Origin: Candidatus Omnitrophota bacterium
Lineage (GTDB): Bacteria; Omnitrophota; Gorgyraeia; Aquiviventales; Aquiviventaceae
Length of the DNA: 48,107 nt
NCBI GenBank assembly: GCA_030697665.1
Contig: JAUYPJ010000090.1
Location: forward strand, 1-48,107
Reading direction: 5' to 3'
The notes under the pieces were generated by a model. The model saw nothing but the letters and a program-made list of their open reading frames with translations. It searched no databases and had not been told where the DNA came from. The translations under genes and the position numbers were made by a program. Positions 22,836 through 31,132 of this stretch are shown piece after piece; positions within the stretch are counted from its first letter, which is position 1, and each line of letters starts with the position of its first letter.

Positions 22836-23668
22836 ACAACGCGCCAGTCTTGGTCACCGGAGCCCATGGATTTTTGGGCCACAATGTTGTTGAAGCGCTG
22901 AACGATTTCAAGGTCTTTGCCCCTCCTCGCAGTGAATTGGATTGCCGTGAGTTCGGGGAGTTATCCGATTATGTCGCTCGCCACGCCATTCGATTCGTGG
23001 TGCATTGCGCCGGCCCTGGGACGCAGCCAAAGCGCGAGGAGGCCGGCTGTTTTGACAATATCGTCGGCATGTTTTTCAACCTCGTGCGGTTGCGAGCGCG
23101 GTTTGAAAAAGTCATTTGCGTGGGAACGGGTCATGAGTTTCTCGCGCGAGGCAGTCTGAGCAACCTGCCCTGCCTGAAGAGGTACCGGTCTCTGCCTGAG
23201 AACCCGTATGGTTTGGCCAAGCTGATCTGCAACAATTTCATGCATGAGCATGGGCTGGCGAACTTCATCAATGTGCGCATATTCTATGCGTTTGGCAAGC
23301 ACGAGGACCCCAACGCGCGTCTCCTGCCGGGTGCGATCAGCCATCTCCTGGAACACAAAGACGTCTCCCTCGATCACGACGCGCTGCTGAGCTGCATCTA
23401 TGCCACGGATTTCGCGCGGTTCATCGCCAAGCTCCTCATCGCCGAACGGTATGGCGCCTGTTATCACGCCTGCTACAGGCAACCGATTCGCCTGAGCGCC
23501 TTATTGGCGCAAGTGAAGGACCTGTGCGGTTCCAGCTCACAGATCGTGATCAAGGATCCCCGTTGCGACGTCTACACGTCGGCTGGCTATCTCAGTGGTT
23601 TCCAGCACAGCACGAAGAACTTGGTCGAACTCCTCGAGTATTACGCTCAACCGGCGGTCGCGTCATGA
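22832..23668 (+). CDS. NAD-dependent epimerase/dehydratase (SDR)
   Basis: Extended SDR of 278 aa with 'VLVTGAHGFLGHNVVEAL' at residues 6-23, 'VHCAGPGTQPKREEAG', 'VICVGTGHEF' in place of the usual Ser-rich strand, and the catalytic 'NPYGLAKLICNNFMHEHG' with Tyr-x3-Lys. It resembles GDP-sugar 4-keto reductases such as ColC or Fcl and would be a reasonable partner for the ColD-like enzyme it overlaps (ATGA). It is noticeably less GC-rich than its upstream neighbours, as are the following genes to about 27180. Confidence 0.78.
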   Translation: MNNAPVLVTGAHGFLGHNVVEALNDFKVFAPPRSELDCREFGELSDYVARHAIRFVVHCAGPGTQPKREEAGCFDNIVGMFFNLVRLRARFEKVICVGTGHEFLARGSLSNLPCLKRYRSLPENPYGLAKLICNNFMHEHGLANFINVRIFYAFGKHEDPNARLLPGAISHLLEHKDVSLDHDALLSCIYATDFARFIAKLLIAERYGACYHACYRQPIRLSALLAQVKDLCGSSSQIVIKDPRCDVYTSAGYLSGFQHSTKNLVELLEYYAQPAVAS

Positions 23669-24048
23669 TGTATCGCATCGAATCGTTTGCCGATGATCGC
23701 GCGCGCCGGTATTTCGACATCTTTCCTCAACTCAGCCCCCAACAGATCACGGTGTCCAAAATCCCCCAGGCCGGCACGGTCAACGCGTGGCACCGGCACA
23801 AGCGCCAAACCGACTGGTTCGTCGTCATCGAGGGCCGGCTGGAAGCCTTCATTCTGACCGAAGACAAGACGCTGGCCCGGTATGTGCTGGAGGGGGCCAG
23901 TCCGCAATGCCTGGAAATCAAACCGGGGCTCTACCACGGCTGGAAGTCGCTTCAAGATAACACCGTCCTGGTCTATTGCTTGAGTCACAAGCACGAGGAG
24001 GGTGATGAGGAACGGGTGTCCTATGAGACGATGGGGGTGCCGCTGTGA
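23665..24048 (+). CDS. Cupin, RmlC-like sugar epimerase/isomerase
   Basis: A 127-aa small cupin. 'VSKIPQAGTVNAWHRHKRQTDWFVVIEGRLEAF' and 'CLEIKPGLYHGWKSLQDNTVLVYCLS' fit the RmlC-like jelly roll of dTDP-4-keto-rhamnose 3,5-epimerase relatives and WxcM-type isomerases, though it is shorter than RmlC (about 180 aa). The paired His in HRH could be catalytic or metal-binding. It probably epimerises a keto-sugar nucleotide. Start ATG 23665 overlaps the SDR stop. Its own TGA is supplied by the left arm of a palindromic repeat. Confidence 0.75.
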   Translation: MMYRIESFADDRARRYFDIFPQLSPQQITVSKIPQAGTVNAWHRHKRQTDWFVVIEGRLEAFILTEDKTLARYVLEGASPQCLEIKPGLYHGWKSLQDNTVLVYCLSHKHEEGDEERVSYETMGVPL

Positions 24049-24190
24049 TCCCCCCACCTGCTGGCGGCAGTACCGCCAATAACAAGAAACAGCGAGTTGG
24101 CACTGCCGGGGTTGGCTGGCAGGTGCCCGTTACGCATGGACGCCAACCCACGGCTCCGCCAGCGGCGGAGCCTCCAGCAGGTGGGGGGAT
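24048..24190. repeat. Palindromic repeat element (family copy 2, complete)
   Basis: A 143-bp MITE-like element with perfect 17-bp terminal inverted repeats: ATCCCCCCACCTGCTGG at 24048-24064 and its complement at 24174-24190. Inside are two further hairpins, TGGCGG/CCGCCA (24062-24078, 5-base loop) and GGCTCCGCC/GGCGGAGCC (24152-24172, 3-base loop). The left arm contains part of the cupin stop codon, and the right arm provides GGTGGGGGG and the AT of the next gene's ATG. It encodes no transposase. The stretch is open in the frame of the next gene (GTG at 24045). Confidence 0.75.
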
Positions 24191-25424
24191 GAGGCTGCGC
24201 CGCTGCCGCATGTGCCATGGCTCAAGGCTTGAAACCTATCTTGATTTGGGAGCGACTCCGCTCGCGGACGGTTTCTTGAGGGCGGATCAGCTACACGAAC
24301 CTGAAGCCGTCTATCCGCTGGCGGTGGCGCTGTGCAAAGATTGCGGCCTGTCTCAACTGACCCATGTGGTCAACCCAGAACTCCTCTACTGCCGCGACTA
24401 TCCCTACGAGTCCTCCACCACCGCCACCGGTCGCCAACACTGGGGTGAATTCGCGTCCACCGCGACAAGAAAGCTTGCTCTTGGACGTCAGGATCTTGTC
24501 GTGGATATCGGCAGCAACGTCGGCGTGCTGTTGGCGATGTTTCGCAAGGAGGGCGTGCGCATTATCGGAGTCGATCCGGCCCCCAATATTGTGGCCATCG
24601 CGCGCCGGCGCGGCATCCCCACCGAGTGCGGTTTTTTTGATGCCGCGATCGCCCGCAAGATCGCGACGAGATGGGGTCAGGCGGCTCTGGCGACAGCGAC
24701 CAACACCTTCGCCCATATCCATGATGTGGATCGGCTTGCCCACGCCCTCAAGGTCCTTTTAAAAGAAAACGGGGTCTTCGCGCTGGAGGCCCCCCATGTG
24801 TTGAGACTGCTTCAACGCTTGGAATATGACACGATTTACCACGAGCATCTTTCGTATCTGGCGGTCAAACCCCTCGTGCGTTTTTTTCATCGGTTTGGCA
24901 TGGAGGTCTTTGACGTCGAAGAGCGTCCCATGCATGGAGGATCCATCAGGGTGTACGTCCAAATGCCTCAGGGCAGGCGCCCAGTTGCAGCAATCGTCAG
25001 TCGCTTGATGCGCGAAGAGGAGCGTCACGGCGCGTTCAGCCTGCGCAAGCTCAGGCAATTTGCCGCAGCTGTTCGTCAACACAGAGACGAGCTTCAGAGG
25101 CGGCTTCAACGGCTCAAACGCCAAGGAAACGTCATCGCGGGAGTCAGCGCTCCGGCCAAAGGCATGACGCTGCTGAATTACTGCCGCCTTGGTCCCGAGC
25201 TGCTCGATTTCATCAGCGAAAAGTCGAAACTCAAGATCGGCCGGTTCACGCCGGGGGTCCATGTCCCCGTGGTGAGCGACGAGAAGCTCCTCAAACGCCA
25301 ACCAGATTACGCGCTGATCCTGGCATGGAATTTCGCACCCGAGATCATGGGCAATCTGGAATCATACCGGCGCCGCGGGGGAAAATTTATCATTCCGATC
25401 CCCAAGCCGCGTATCATCGCCTGA
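24189..25424 (+). CDS. Sugar C-methyltransferase (TylCIII/NovU-like)
   Basis: A 411-aa SAM-dependent enzyme of the three-part sugar C-methyltransferase family, which adds a methyl branch to a 3-keto (or 4-keto) deoxysugar nucleotide. It has the N-terminal zinc site 'RRCRMCHGS' plus 'ALCKDCGLSQL', the SAM domain with 'VVDIGSNVGVLLAMFRKEG' and 'TATNTFAHIHDVDRL', the catalytic-region hallmark 'DTIYHEHLSYLAVKPLVRFF' and a C-terminal Rossmann-like domain with 'GVSAPAKGMTLLNYC'. The start is ATG 24189 in the right arm of the palindromic repeat with GGTGGGG upstream. A fused 48-residue extension through the repeat from GTG 24045 is possible but has no homology. Confidence 0.88.
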   Translation: MRLRRCRMCHGSRLETYLDLGATPLADGFLRADQLHEPEAVYPLAVALCKDCGLSQLTHVVNPELLYCRDYPYESSTTATGRQHWGEFASTATRKLALGRQDLVVDIGSNVGVLLAMFRKEGVRIIGVDPAPNIVAIARRRGIPTECGFFDAAIARKIATRWGQAALATATNTFAHIHDVDRLAHALKVLLKENGVFALEAPHVLRLLQRLEYDTIYHEHLSYLAVKPLVRFFHRFGMEVFDVEERPMHGGSIRVYVQMPQGRRPVAAIVSRLMREEERHGAFSLRKLRQFAAAVRQHRDELQRRLQRLKRQGNVIAGVSAPAKGMTLLNYCRLGPELLDFISEKSKLKIGRFTPGVHVPVVSDEKLLKRQPDYALILAWNFAPEIMGNLESYRRRGGKFIIPIPKPRIIA

Positions 25425-25425
25425 C

Positions 25426-26142
25426 ATGATTTCCATTGTCACGCCGACGTATAACGAGGCGGAGAATGTTGAAGCGTTTACAGAAGGCATCGCCGGCATT
25501 GTCAAGGACATCCCCGAGCCGGTGGAGCTGATCTTTGTCGATGCCGAGAGCCCTGATGGCACAGCCGGCGTCATCCGGCGACTGCAGGCGACGTATCCTT
25601 TCGTGCGGCTGCTGGAACGGCCCAAGCAAAGTTTTGGGCACGCCCTGTTGGCGGGATGTGATCAGGCGAAGGGTGACTACTTGACGGTGATGGACGCGGA
25701 CCGGTGTCAAGACCCGCATGACCTGGTCCGGCTGTACGCCAAGCTGCAGGAGGGCTCCGCGGATATGGTGATCGGTTCTCGCTACGCGAAGGGCGGCCGC
25801 ACGATCGGGAAATCCTGGTGGCGCGTGTTGGGCAGCCGGATCCTCAATCGCGTGAGCATTATCGCCTTGAAGCTTCCACTGTCCGACGCGACGCATCCCT
25901 TCCGGCTGTTTCACCGCCGTGTCTATGAGCAGGTCAGACACCACATTCATGTCACGGGGCACCCCTCCTTGATCGTTGAGTTGACCTACAGGGTGTATCA
26001 GGCGGGTTTTACGTTCGGTGAAATTCCCGTGGTCTACCGAGAAAGAAACGCCGGGCGTTCCAAGCTGAACTTGCTGCCCGAAACCTGGAATTTTCTTCGG
26101 TGTCTCGTGGCGTTGAAAAACGAGAGGCGCGCCTCGCAATGA
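25426..26142 (+). CDS. Family 2 glycosyltransferase, polyprenol-phosphate mannose synthase-like
   Basis: A 238-aa GT-A glycosyltransferase. The opening '[22 protein letters not shown]' and '[18 protein letters not shown]' form the nucleotide-binding fold, '[18 protein letters not shown]' carries the DxD metal site, and '[20 protein letters not shown]' and '[19 protein letters not shown]' are typical of DPM1-like enzymes that load a sugar onto polyprenyl phosphate on the cytoplasmic face. It lacks the C-terminal membrane anchor seen in the paralogue at 45888. It overlaps the next gene as ATGA. Confidence 0.85.
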   Translation: MISIVTPTYNEAENVEAFTEGIAGIVKDIPEPVELIFVDAESPDGTAGVIRRLQATYPFVRLLERPKQSFGHALLAGCDQAKGDYLTVMDADRCQDPHDLVRLYAKLQEGSADMVIGSRYAKGGRTIGKSWWRVLGSRILNRVSIIALKLPLSDATHPFRLFHRRVYEQVRHHIHVTGHPSLIVELTYRVYQAGFTFGEIPVVYRERNAGRSKLNLLPETWNFLRCLVALKNERRASQ

Positions 26143-27182
26143 AAAAGGCCCTGATTACCGGCATTACCGGTCAAGACGGCTCGTATTTGGCGGAATTGCT
26201 GTTAAGCAAGGGGTATGAGGTGCATGGCATCATCCGCCGCTCGAGCGCCATTGCCATTCCGCGGATCATTCATCTCTATCAAGATCCTCACGAGGTTCCC
26301 GATGTGCGTTTTCGCATGCATTATGGCGACATGTCAGACGGCAGTGTCATCAACCAGTTGATCAAAACCATCAGGCCCGATGAGATTTATCATTTAGCCG
26401 CGCAAAGCCATGTGCGCGTGAGCTTCGACATTCCGGAATATACGGGAGATATCACGGCCCTCGGCGCCACTCGCGTGCTGGATGCCATCCGCAACTGCGG
26501 GTATCCGATCAAGTTTTACCAAGCCTCGTCATCGGAGATGTTCGGGCAGGCTGTGGAAACTCCCCAAAATGAGACCACGCCCTTGTGCCCGCGCAGTCCG
26601 TACGCTTGCGCCAAGGCCTATGCCTATTGGTTGACGATCAATTATCGGGAAGCGTATGGCCTGTTTGCGGTCAATGGGATTCTGTTCAATCATGAGTCTC
26701 CCCGGCGCGGGGAGACCTTTGTGAGCCGCAAGATCACGCGCGGGATCGCCCGGATCAAGGCCGGCCTGGATAAAAAACTGTATTTGGGCAATGTGAAGGC
26801 CAAGAGAGACTGGGGCTACGCCCCAGACTACGTGCAGGCCATGTGGATGATGCTTCAACAGGACACGCCCGATGATTATGTGATCGCGACGGGACAGTCC
26901 CATTCTGTTGAAGAGTTTCTGACCGAGGCATTCAAGCACGCCGGCCTCGGTGACTGGAGGCCTTATGTGGAGACTGATCCCTGTTATTTTCGTCCCACCG
27001 AAGTGGATAATCTTATTGGCGATGCCTCCAAAGCTGAGCGGATGTTGGGCTGGAAACCCACAGTGAACTTTCAGGAGCTGGTTTCGATCATGGTGGATGC
27101 TGATCTTGAGGCCCATGGAGTGTTACGCGAAGCTGAAGCGCCTGACCGGCTACGAGACGCAGGTCAAGTGAGGGTCCACTGA
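26139..27182 (+). CDS. gmd: GDP-mannose 4,6-dehydratase
   Basis: A 347-aa extended SDR that makes GDP-4-keto-6-deoxy-D-mannose from GDP-mannose. Diagnostic segments are '[20 protein letters not shown]' at the N-terminus, '[14 protein letters not shown]' (NADP selectivity), '[19 protein letters not shown]', '[19 protein letters not shown]', catalytic '[14 protein letters not shown]', '[20 protein letters not shown]' and '[11 protein letters not shown]'. The length and motifs are canonical. It supplies the keto-sugar that the ColD-like enzyme, the Fcl-like enzyme (29244) and perhaps E1 pair 2 could use. Confidence 0.94.
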   Translation: MKKALITGITGQDGSYLAELLLSKGYEVHGIIRRSSAIAIPRIIHLYQDPHEVPDVRFRMHYGDMSDGSVINQLIKTIRPDEIYHLAAQSHVRVSFDIPEYTGDITALGATRVLDAIRNCGYPIKFYQASSSEMFGQAVETPQNETTPLCPRSPYACAKAYAYWLTINYREAYGLFAVNGILFNHESPRRGETFVSRKITRGIARIKAGLDKKLYLGNVKAKRDWGYAPDYVQAMWMMLQQDTPDDYVIATGQSHSVEEFLTEAFKHAGLGDWRPYVETDPCYFRPTEVDNLIGDASKAERMLGWKPTVNFQELVSIMVDADLEAHGVLREAEAPDRLRDAGQVRVH

Positions 27183-27193
27183 TACTGAGAGAA

Positions 27194-28207
27194 GTGGACG
27201 CGCCGGCGCAGCAACCGTCCGTTCCCATGCCGGGGTCGGGTCTCATGGACACGCGCGAAGGGCTGACGCTCTATCGAAAGCTCGTGTTGGCGCGTCGTGC
27301 GGAGGAGCGCATTCGGCAGGAGTATAGCGCAGATGAGATCAAGACACCCGTGCATCTTGGCATCGGGCAGGAGGCCGTCCCGGTGGGGGTGTGCCATGGC
27401 CTGCCGCCGGACACAAAAACGTTTGGCACATACCGTAATCACGCGCTCTTTCTGACCGTCACGGAAGACACCGATCGCTTCTTTGCAGAGCTCTACGGGA
27501 AAGCCACCGGTCCGGGGAAGGGTAAGGCAGGCTCGATGCACCTGGCCTCGCCGGCGCATGGGCTCATGGCGACCTCGGCGGTCGTCGGCACGACGATCCC
27601 GGTGGCAGTGGGGGCGGCGTTGGCGAACGCCTACCGAGGATCGGATGAGCTCGTGGCCGTCTTTTTCGGAGACGGCGCGGTCGAGGAGGGGGTGCTGTGG
27701 GAGAGCCTGAACTTTGCGAGCCTGCGACGGCTTCGCATCCTCTTCGTGTGCGAGGATAACGACCTGGCCATTCACACGCCGGCGAAGGACCGGCAGGGTT
27801 TTCGATCCATCCCCGAGGCGGTGCGCGGGTTCAAGTGCCACGTGATGAGCGTAGACGGCAGCGATGTCATGAGCGTCATCGACGCGACCCGGCAACTCCT
27901 GACGCGCATGGCGCAGGATCCGCAACCAGGATTCTTGCACGCCACGTATTTCCGGTTTCTAGAGCATGTCGGCCCCAAGGAAGACTTCGACGCCGGCTAT
28001 CGGCGCCGGCCGACCGTAGAAGAGCGCGAGCGGCTGGACCCGATCGCTCGGTTTGCGCAGGCGATCGGCCAACACGGCATCTCGCCGTCGGACCTGGCAG
28101 GAGTCCGGGCAGCCGTTGACGCGCAGATCGATGCCAGCGTGAGGGCGGCCCAGGCCGCGCCCTTCGCGGCTGCCGGCGAGTTGCTGACGGACGTGTGGGC
28201 GCCATGA
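27194..28207 (+). CDS. TPP-dependent dehydrogenase E1 alpha-like subunit, pair 2
   Basis: A 337-aa E1 alpha homologue with intact cofactor motifs: 'VHLGIGQEAVPVGVC', 'TYRNHALFL', 'KGKAGSMHLASPAHG' (canonical GSMH) and 'VFFGDGAVEEGVLWESLNFA' to 'ILFVCEDNDLAI' (GDG...N, the TPP/Mg motif). It should decarboxylate a 2-oxoacid and hold the resulting hydroxyalkyl group on TPP. With no E2 nearby, the acceptor may be a keto-sugar. It starts with GTG 27194 behind GAGAGA, 11 bases after gmd; internal ATGs at 27227 or 27245 are alternatives. Confidence 0.88.
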   Translation: MDAPAQQPSVPMPGSGLMDTREGLTLYRKLVLARRAEERIRQEYSADEIKTPVHLGIGQEAVPVGVCHGLPPDTKTFGTYRNHALFLTVTEDTDRFFAELYGKATGPGKGKAGSMHLASPAHGLMATSAVVGTTIPVAVGAALANAYRGSDELVAVFFGDGAVEEGVLWESLNFASLRRLRILFVCEDNDLAIHTPAKDRQGFRSIPEAVRGFKCHVMSVDGSDVMSVIDATRQLLTRMAQDPQPGFLHATYFRFLEHVGPKEDFDAGYRRRPTVEERERLDPIARFAQAIGQHGISPSDLAGVRAAVDAQIDASVRAAQAAPFAAAGELLTDVWAP

Positions 28208-29244
28208 CCGATCGGATGACGTTTCGTCGGGCCCTGAGCCTGGCCCTGGAACAAGAGATGGAGACCGACCCGAACGTGTTCGTGTTCGGGCTGGATGTGC
28301 CGGATCACAAGCGCATCTACGGCAGCACCGAAGGACTCGTGGAGCGCTTCGGTAAGCACCGGTGCTTCGGCACGCCGCTGTCTGAGGATGCGATGACCGG
28401 TGTCGCCTTAGGTGCGGCCATCTCCGGGCTGCGCCCAGTGCACGTCCATATCCGGGTGGACTTCCTGCTGCTGGCGATGAACCAGATTGCGAACATGATC
28501 TCCACCCTGCGCTATATGAGCGGCGGAACGCTCGCGATTCCCTTGGTGATCCGCGCGGTGATCGGGCGCGGCTGGGGCCAGTCCGCGCAGCATAGCAAAT
28601 CGCTGCACAGCGTCTTTGCGCATCTGCCGGGCCTAAAGGTGGTGATGCCCGCCTCGCCTCAAGATGCCTACAGCCTCTTGCGCGCGTCGGTTCGAGATGA
28701 CAACCCGGTGATTTTCCTTGAGCACCGCTGGCTCTATGAGGTGGAAGGCGAGGTGGACGAAGCGCGCGCCGTGCCGCTTGGATCGGCCGCCGTCAGGCGC
28801 AGCGGAGGCGCTGCGACCGTCGTCTGCACCTCTTGGATGGTCATCGAGGCGATGAAGGCGGCTGAAGTGCTCGCGAAGCGGGGGATCGAGCTGGAGGTCA
28901 TCGATGTGCGGACGGTCACCCCTCTCGACGAGCAGACGATCGTGGAGTCCGTGAAGAAGACGCGGCATTGCCTCGTGGCGGATTACGATTGGACGTTCTG
29001 TGGGTTCAGCGCCGAGCTGGCCGCGCTCATCAGCGCCAGGTGTTTTGGCGAACTTGCGCACCCGGTGGAACGACTGGGTTTCGCCCACGCACCGTGTCCA
29101 ACGACGCGCCCATTGGAAAACCTCTTTTATCCCTCAGCCGTGACCATCATCCGCACGGTCGAGCGGATGCTCGAGTTGGAGGAAACTGATCTGGCGGGGG
29201 AGTCGTTCTACAGCTACGAGCAGCGGTTCAAGGGGCCGTTTTGA
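28204..29244 (+). CDS. TPP-dependent dehydrogenase E1 beta-like subunit, pair 2
   Basis: A 346-aa E1 beta homologue overlapping its alpha partner as ATGA. It has 'FGTPLSEDAMTGVALGAAIS' with the catalytic-region Glu, 'IRVDFLLLAMNQIANMISTLRYMSGG', 'VIGRGWGQSAQHSKSLHSVFAH' and the C-terminal transketolase domain with 'GIELEVIDVRTVTPLDEQTI'. The motifs are close to those of acetoin/branched-chain E1 beta. The C-terminal 25 residues ('EETDLAGESFYSYEQRFKGPF') extend past the usual end and may be specific to this group. Confidence 0.88.
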   Translation: MTDRMTFRRALSLALEQEMETDPNVFVFGLDVPDHKRIYGSTEGLVERFGKHRCFGTPLSEDAMTGVALGAAISGLRPVHVHIRVDFLLLAMNQIANMISTLRYMSGGTLAIPLVIRAVIGRGWGQSAQHSKSLHSVFAHLPGLKVVMPASPQDAYSLLRASVRDDNPVIFLEHRWLYEVEGEVDEARAVPLGSAAVRRSGGAATVVCTSWMVIEAMKAAEVLAKRGIELEVIDVRTVTPLDEQTIVESVKKTRHCLVADYDWTFCGFSAELAALISARCFGELAHPVERLGFAHAPCPTTRPLENLFYPSAVTIIRTVERMLELEETDLAGESFYSYEQRFKGPF

Positions 29245-30215
29245 TGAGGGCAGGGCTCAGCGGCACAGTATACGTTGCAGGGCATACCGGGCTGGTGGGC
29301 TCTGCGCTCGTGCGGCGGTTGACGGGCCGGCGCGATACCGAGCTCGTGACCACGACTCGCCCAGAGGTCGATCTGACAGACGCGAGGGCCGTGGATCAGT
29401 TTCTGCAGCGGAGGCGTCCGGAGACGGTCATCATCGCCGCTGGCCGCGTGGGAGGGATTCAGGCGAACGCCATGCAGCCCGCCGACTTCATCTATGAGAA
29501 CCTCATGATCGAAGCCAACCTGATCCACGGTGCCTGGCGGGCCGGGGTGGAGCGGCTGCTGAATTTCGGCAGCAGTTGCATGTATCCGAAGCACGCACCC
29601 CAGCCGATGACGCCGGAGCTGCTGATGACCGGTCCTGTCGAGCCTACCAGTGAGCCGTATGCGGTGGCGAAATGGGCCGGGCTGACGCTCTGCGCGGCGT
29701 ACCGGCGCCAGCACGGCGTTCGGTTCATCACCGCCATTCCAGCGACCGTGTACGGGCCCGGCGATTCCTTTGATCTGGAGCGCGCCCATGTCCTCTCGGC
29801 GTTGATCCGGAAGTTCCACGAGGCGAAAACCCGTGGCGAGCGCGAGGTGGTCCTATGGGGCAGCGGGCGGCCACGGCGCGAGTTCCTCTACGCCGATGAT
29901 CTGGCCGAGGCGTGCGAGGTCGTGTTGAGCCGCTATGACGCAGGAGAGCCGATCAACATCGGCTCCGGCATCGCGCACACGATTGAGGAGCTGGCGAGAA
30001 CCATCGCTGGCATCGTTGGATTCCTGGGGCGGGTGCGTTGGGATGCCTCGCAGCCGGACGGCGCGCCGGAAAAACGTCTGGCCTCAAAATGCATCCGGTC
30101 GCTTGGCTGGCGGCCCCGGACCGATCTGCGGACCGGGCTGCTGCAGACCTACCGATGGTTCCTGGAGCATGAGGCGACACCGATGGAGCGGGAGCAGGCA
30201 TGCGTCTCCTCGTGA
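29244..30215 (+). CDS. GDP-L-fucose synthase-like epimerase/reductase
   Basis: Extended SDR of 323 aa of the Fcl/WcaG group, which converts GDP-4-keto-6-deoxymannose to GDP-fucose by 3,5-epimerisation and 4-reduction. It has 'VYVAGHTGLVGSALVRRL', 'AAGRVGGIQANAMQPADFIYENL', 'FGSSCMYPKHAPQPM', catalytic 'EPYAVAKWAGLTLC' and 'GSGRPRREFLYADDLAEAC'. The RVGGI and SSCMYPK signatures are nearly diagnostic for Fcl. With gmd at 26139 it would give GDP-L-fucose unless E1 pair 2 in between acts first. The ATG is coupled to the previous stop as TGATG. Confidence 0.88.
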   Translation: MRAGLSGTVYVAGHTGLVGSALVRRLTGRRDTELVTTTRPEVDLTDARAVDQFLQRRRPETVIIAAGRVGGIQANAMQPADFIYENLMIEANLIHGAWRAGVERLLNFGSSCMYPKHAPQPMTPELLMTGPVEPTSEPYAVAKWAGLTLCAAYRRQHGVRFITAIPATVYGPGDSFDLERAHVLSALIRKFHEAKTRGEREVVLWGSGRPRREFLYADDLAEACEVVLSRYDAGEPINIGSGIAHTIEELARTIAGIVGFLGRVRWDASQPDGAPEKRLASKCIRSLGWRPRTDLRTGLLQTYRWFLEHEATPMEREQACVSS

Positions 30216-31132
30216 CCGGCGGGGCAGGCTACATCGGGTCGGTTCTTGTGCCCGTGGCGCTTGCGGAAGGACACGAGGTCACCGTGGTCGACAGCTTCCT
30301 GTATGACCAGAGCTCCCTGCTGGATTGCTGCCATTATCCGACGCTGTCCATCATTCGCGGCGATGCCCGCGACCGCAACCTGATCGTCGGATGTCTGCGC
30401 AGTGCCGACGTCATCGTGCCGCTGGCGTGTCTGACCGGAGCGCCGCTGTGCGATCGGGATCCCCTGGAGGCGAAAAGCGTGAACCTTGATGCCATCCAGA
30501 TGCTTCTGGAGCTGCGCAGCCGCACCCAGCGCATCATCTTCCCCACGACCAACAGCGGCTACGGCATCGGCCAGGACGGCATCTATTGCACGGAGGAGAC
30601 ACCCCTGCGTCCCCTCTCGACGTACGGACGGCTCAAAGTGGACGCCGAGCGCATGATCCTTGAGGCCGGCAACAGCGTGACCTTGCGGTTGGCGACGGCC
30701 TTCGGCGTCAGCCCGCGGATGCGCCTGGATCTCTTGGTCAACGATTTCGTCTATCGGGCTGTGACCGACGGGTTTGTCGTGCTGTTCCAGGGGCATTTCA
30801 AGCGCAACTACATCCATGTCCGGGATGTCGCCAGGGCGTTTGCGCATTGCCTGGGGCACTTCGACGCAATGAAGGACGAACCGTACAACGTGGGCCTGAG
30901 CGACGCCAATCTGTCAAAGCGGGAGCTGTGCGAAGAGATCAAGAAGCAGGTTCCGCACTTCTATTTCACCGAGGCCGAGATCGGCGAAGACCGGGACCAG
31001 CGCAACTATGTCGTCAGCAATGAGAAGATCGAACGGACCGGCTTCACGCCGCAGATCTCTCTGCAGGCGGGGATCGCGGAGCTCATCAAAGGCTACCAGG
31101 TCGTGCGGCGGTATGGCTATGCAAATGTCTAA
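30200..31132 (+). CDS. NAD-dependent epimerase/dehydratase (SDR)
   Basis: Extended SDR of 310 aa: 'MRLLVTGGAGYIGSVLVPVAL', 'VIVPLACLTGAPLCDRDPLEA', 'IIFPTTNSGYGIGQDG', catalytic 'STYGRLKVDAERMIL' with Tyr-x3-Lys, and 'VLFQGHFKRNYIHVRDVARAF'. The 'TTNSGYG' and 'HFKRNYIHVRDVA' pattern recurs in epimerases of LPS loci whose product is unknown to me. It overlaps the previous gene by 16 bases and the following intein-containing gene by 8. Confidence 0.82.
   Translation: MRLLVTGGAGYIGSVLVPVALAEGHEVTVVDSFLYDQSSLLDCCHYPTLSIIRGDARDRNLIVGCLRSADVIVPLACLTGAPLCDRDPLEAKSVNLDAIQMLLELRSRTQRIIFPTTNSGYGIGQDGIYCTEETPLRPLSTYGRLKVDAERMILEAGNSVTLRLATAFGVSPRMRLDLLVNDFVYRAVTDGFVVLFQGHFKRNYIHVRDVARAFAHCLGHFDAMKDEPYNVGLSDANLSKRELCEEIKKQVPHFYFTEAEIGEDRDQRNYVVSNEKIERTGFTPQISLQAGIAELIKGYQVVRRYGYANV

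Noticed and set aside
24045-25424. C-methyltransferase starting at GTG 24045 with a 48-residue N-terminal extension
   Set aside because: The extension is a translation of the palindromic repeat and overlaps the cupin stop; the family's zinc motif begins right after ATG 24189.
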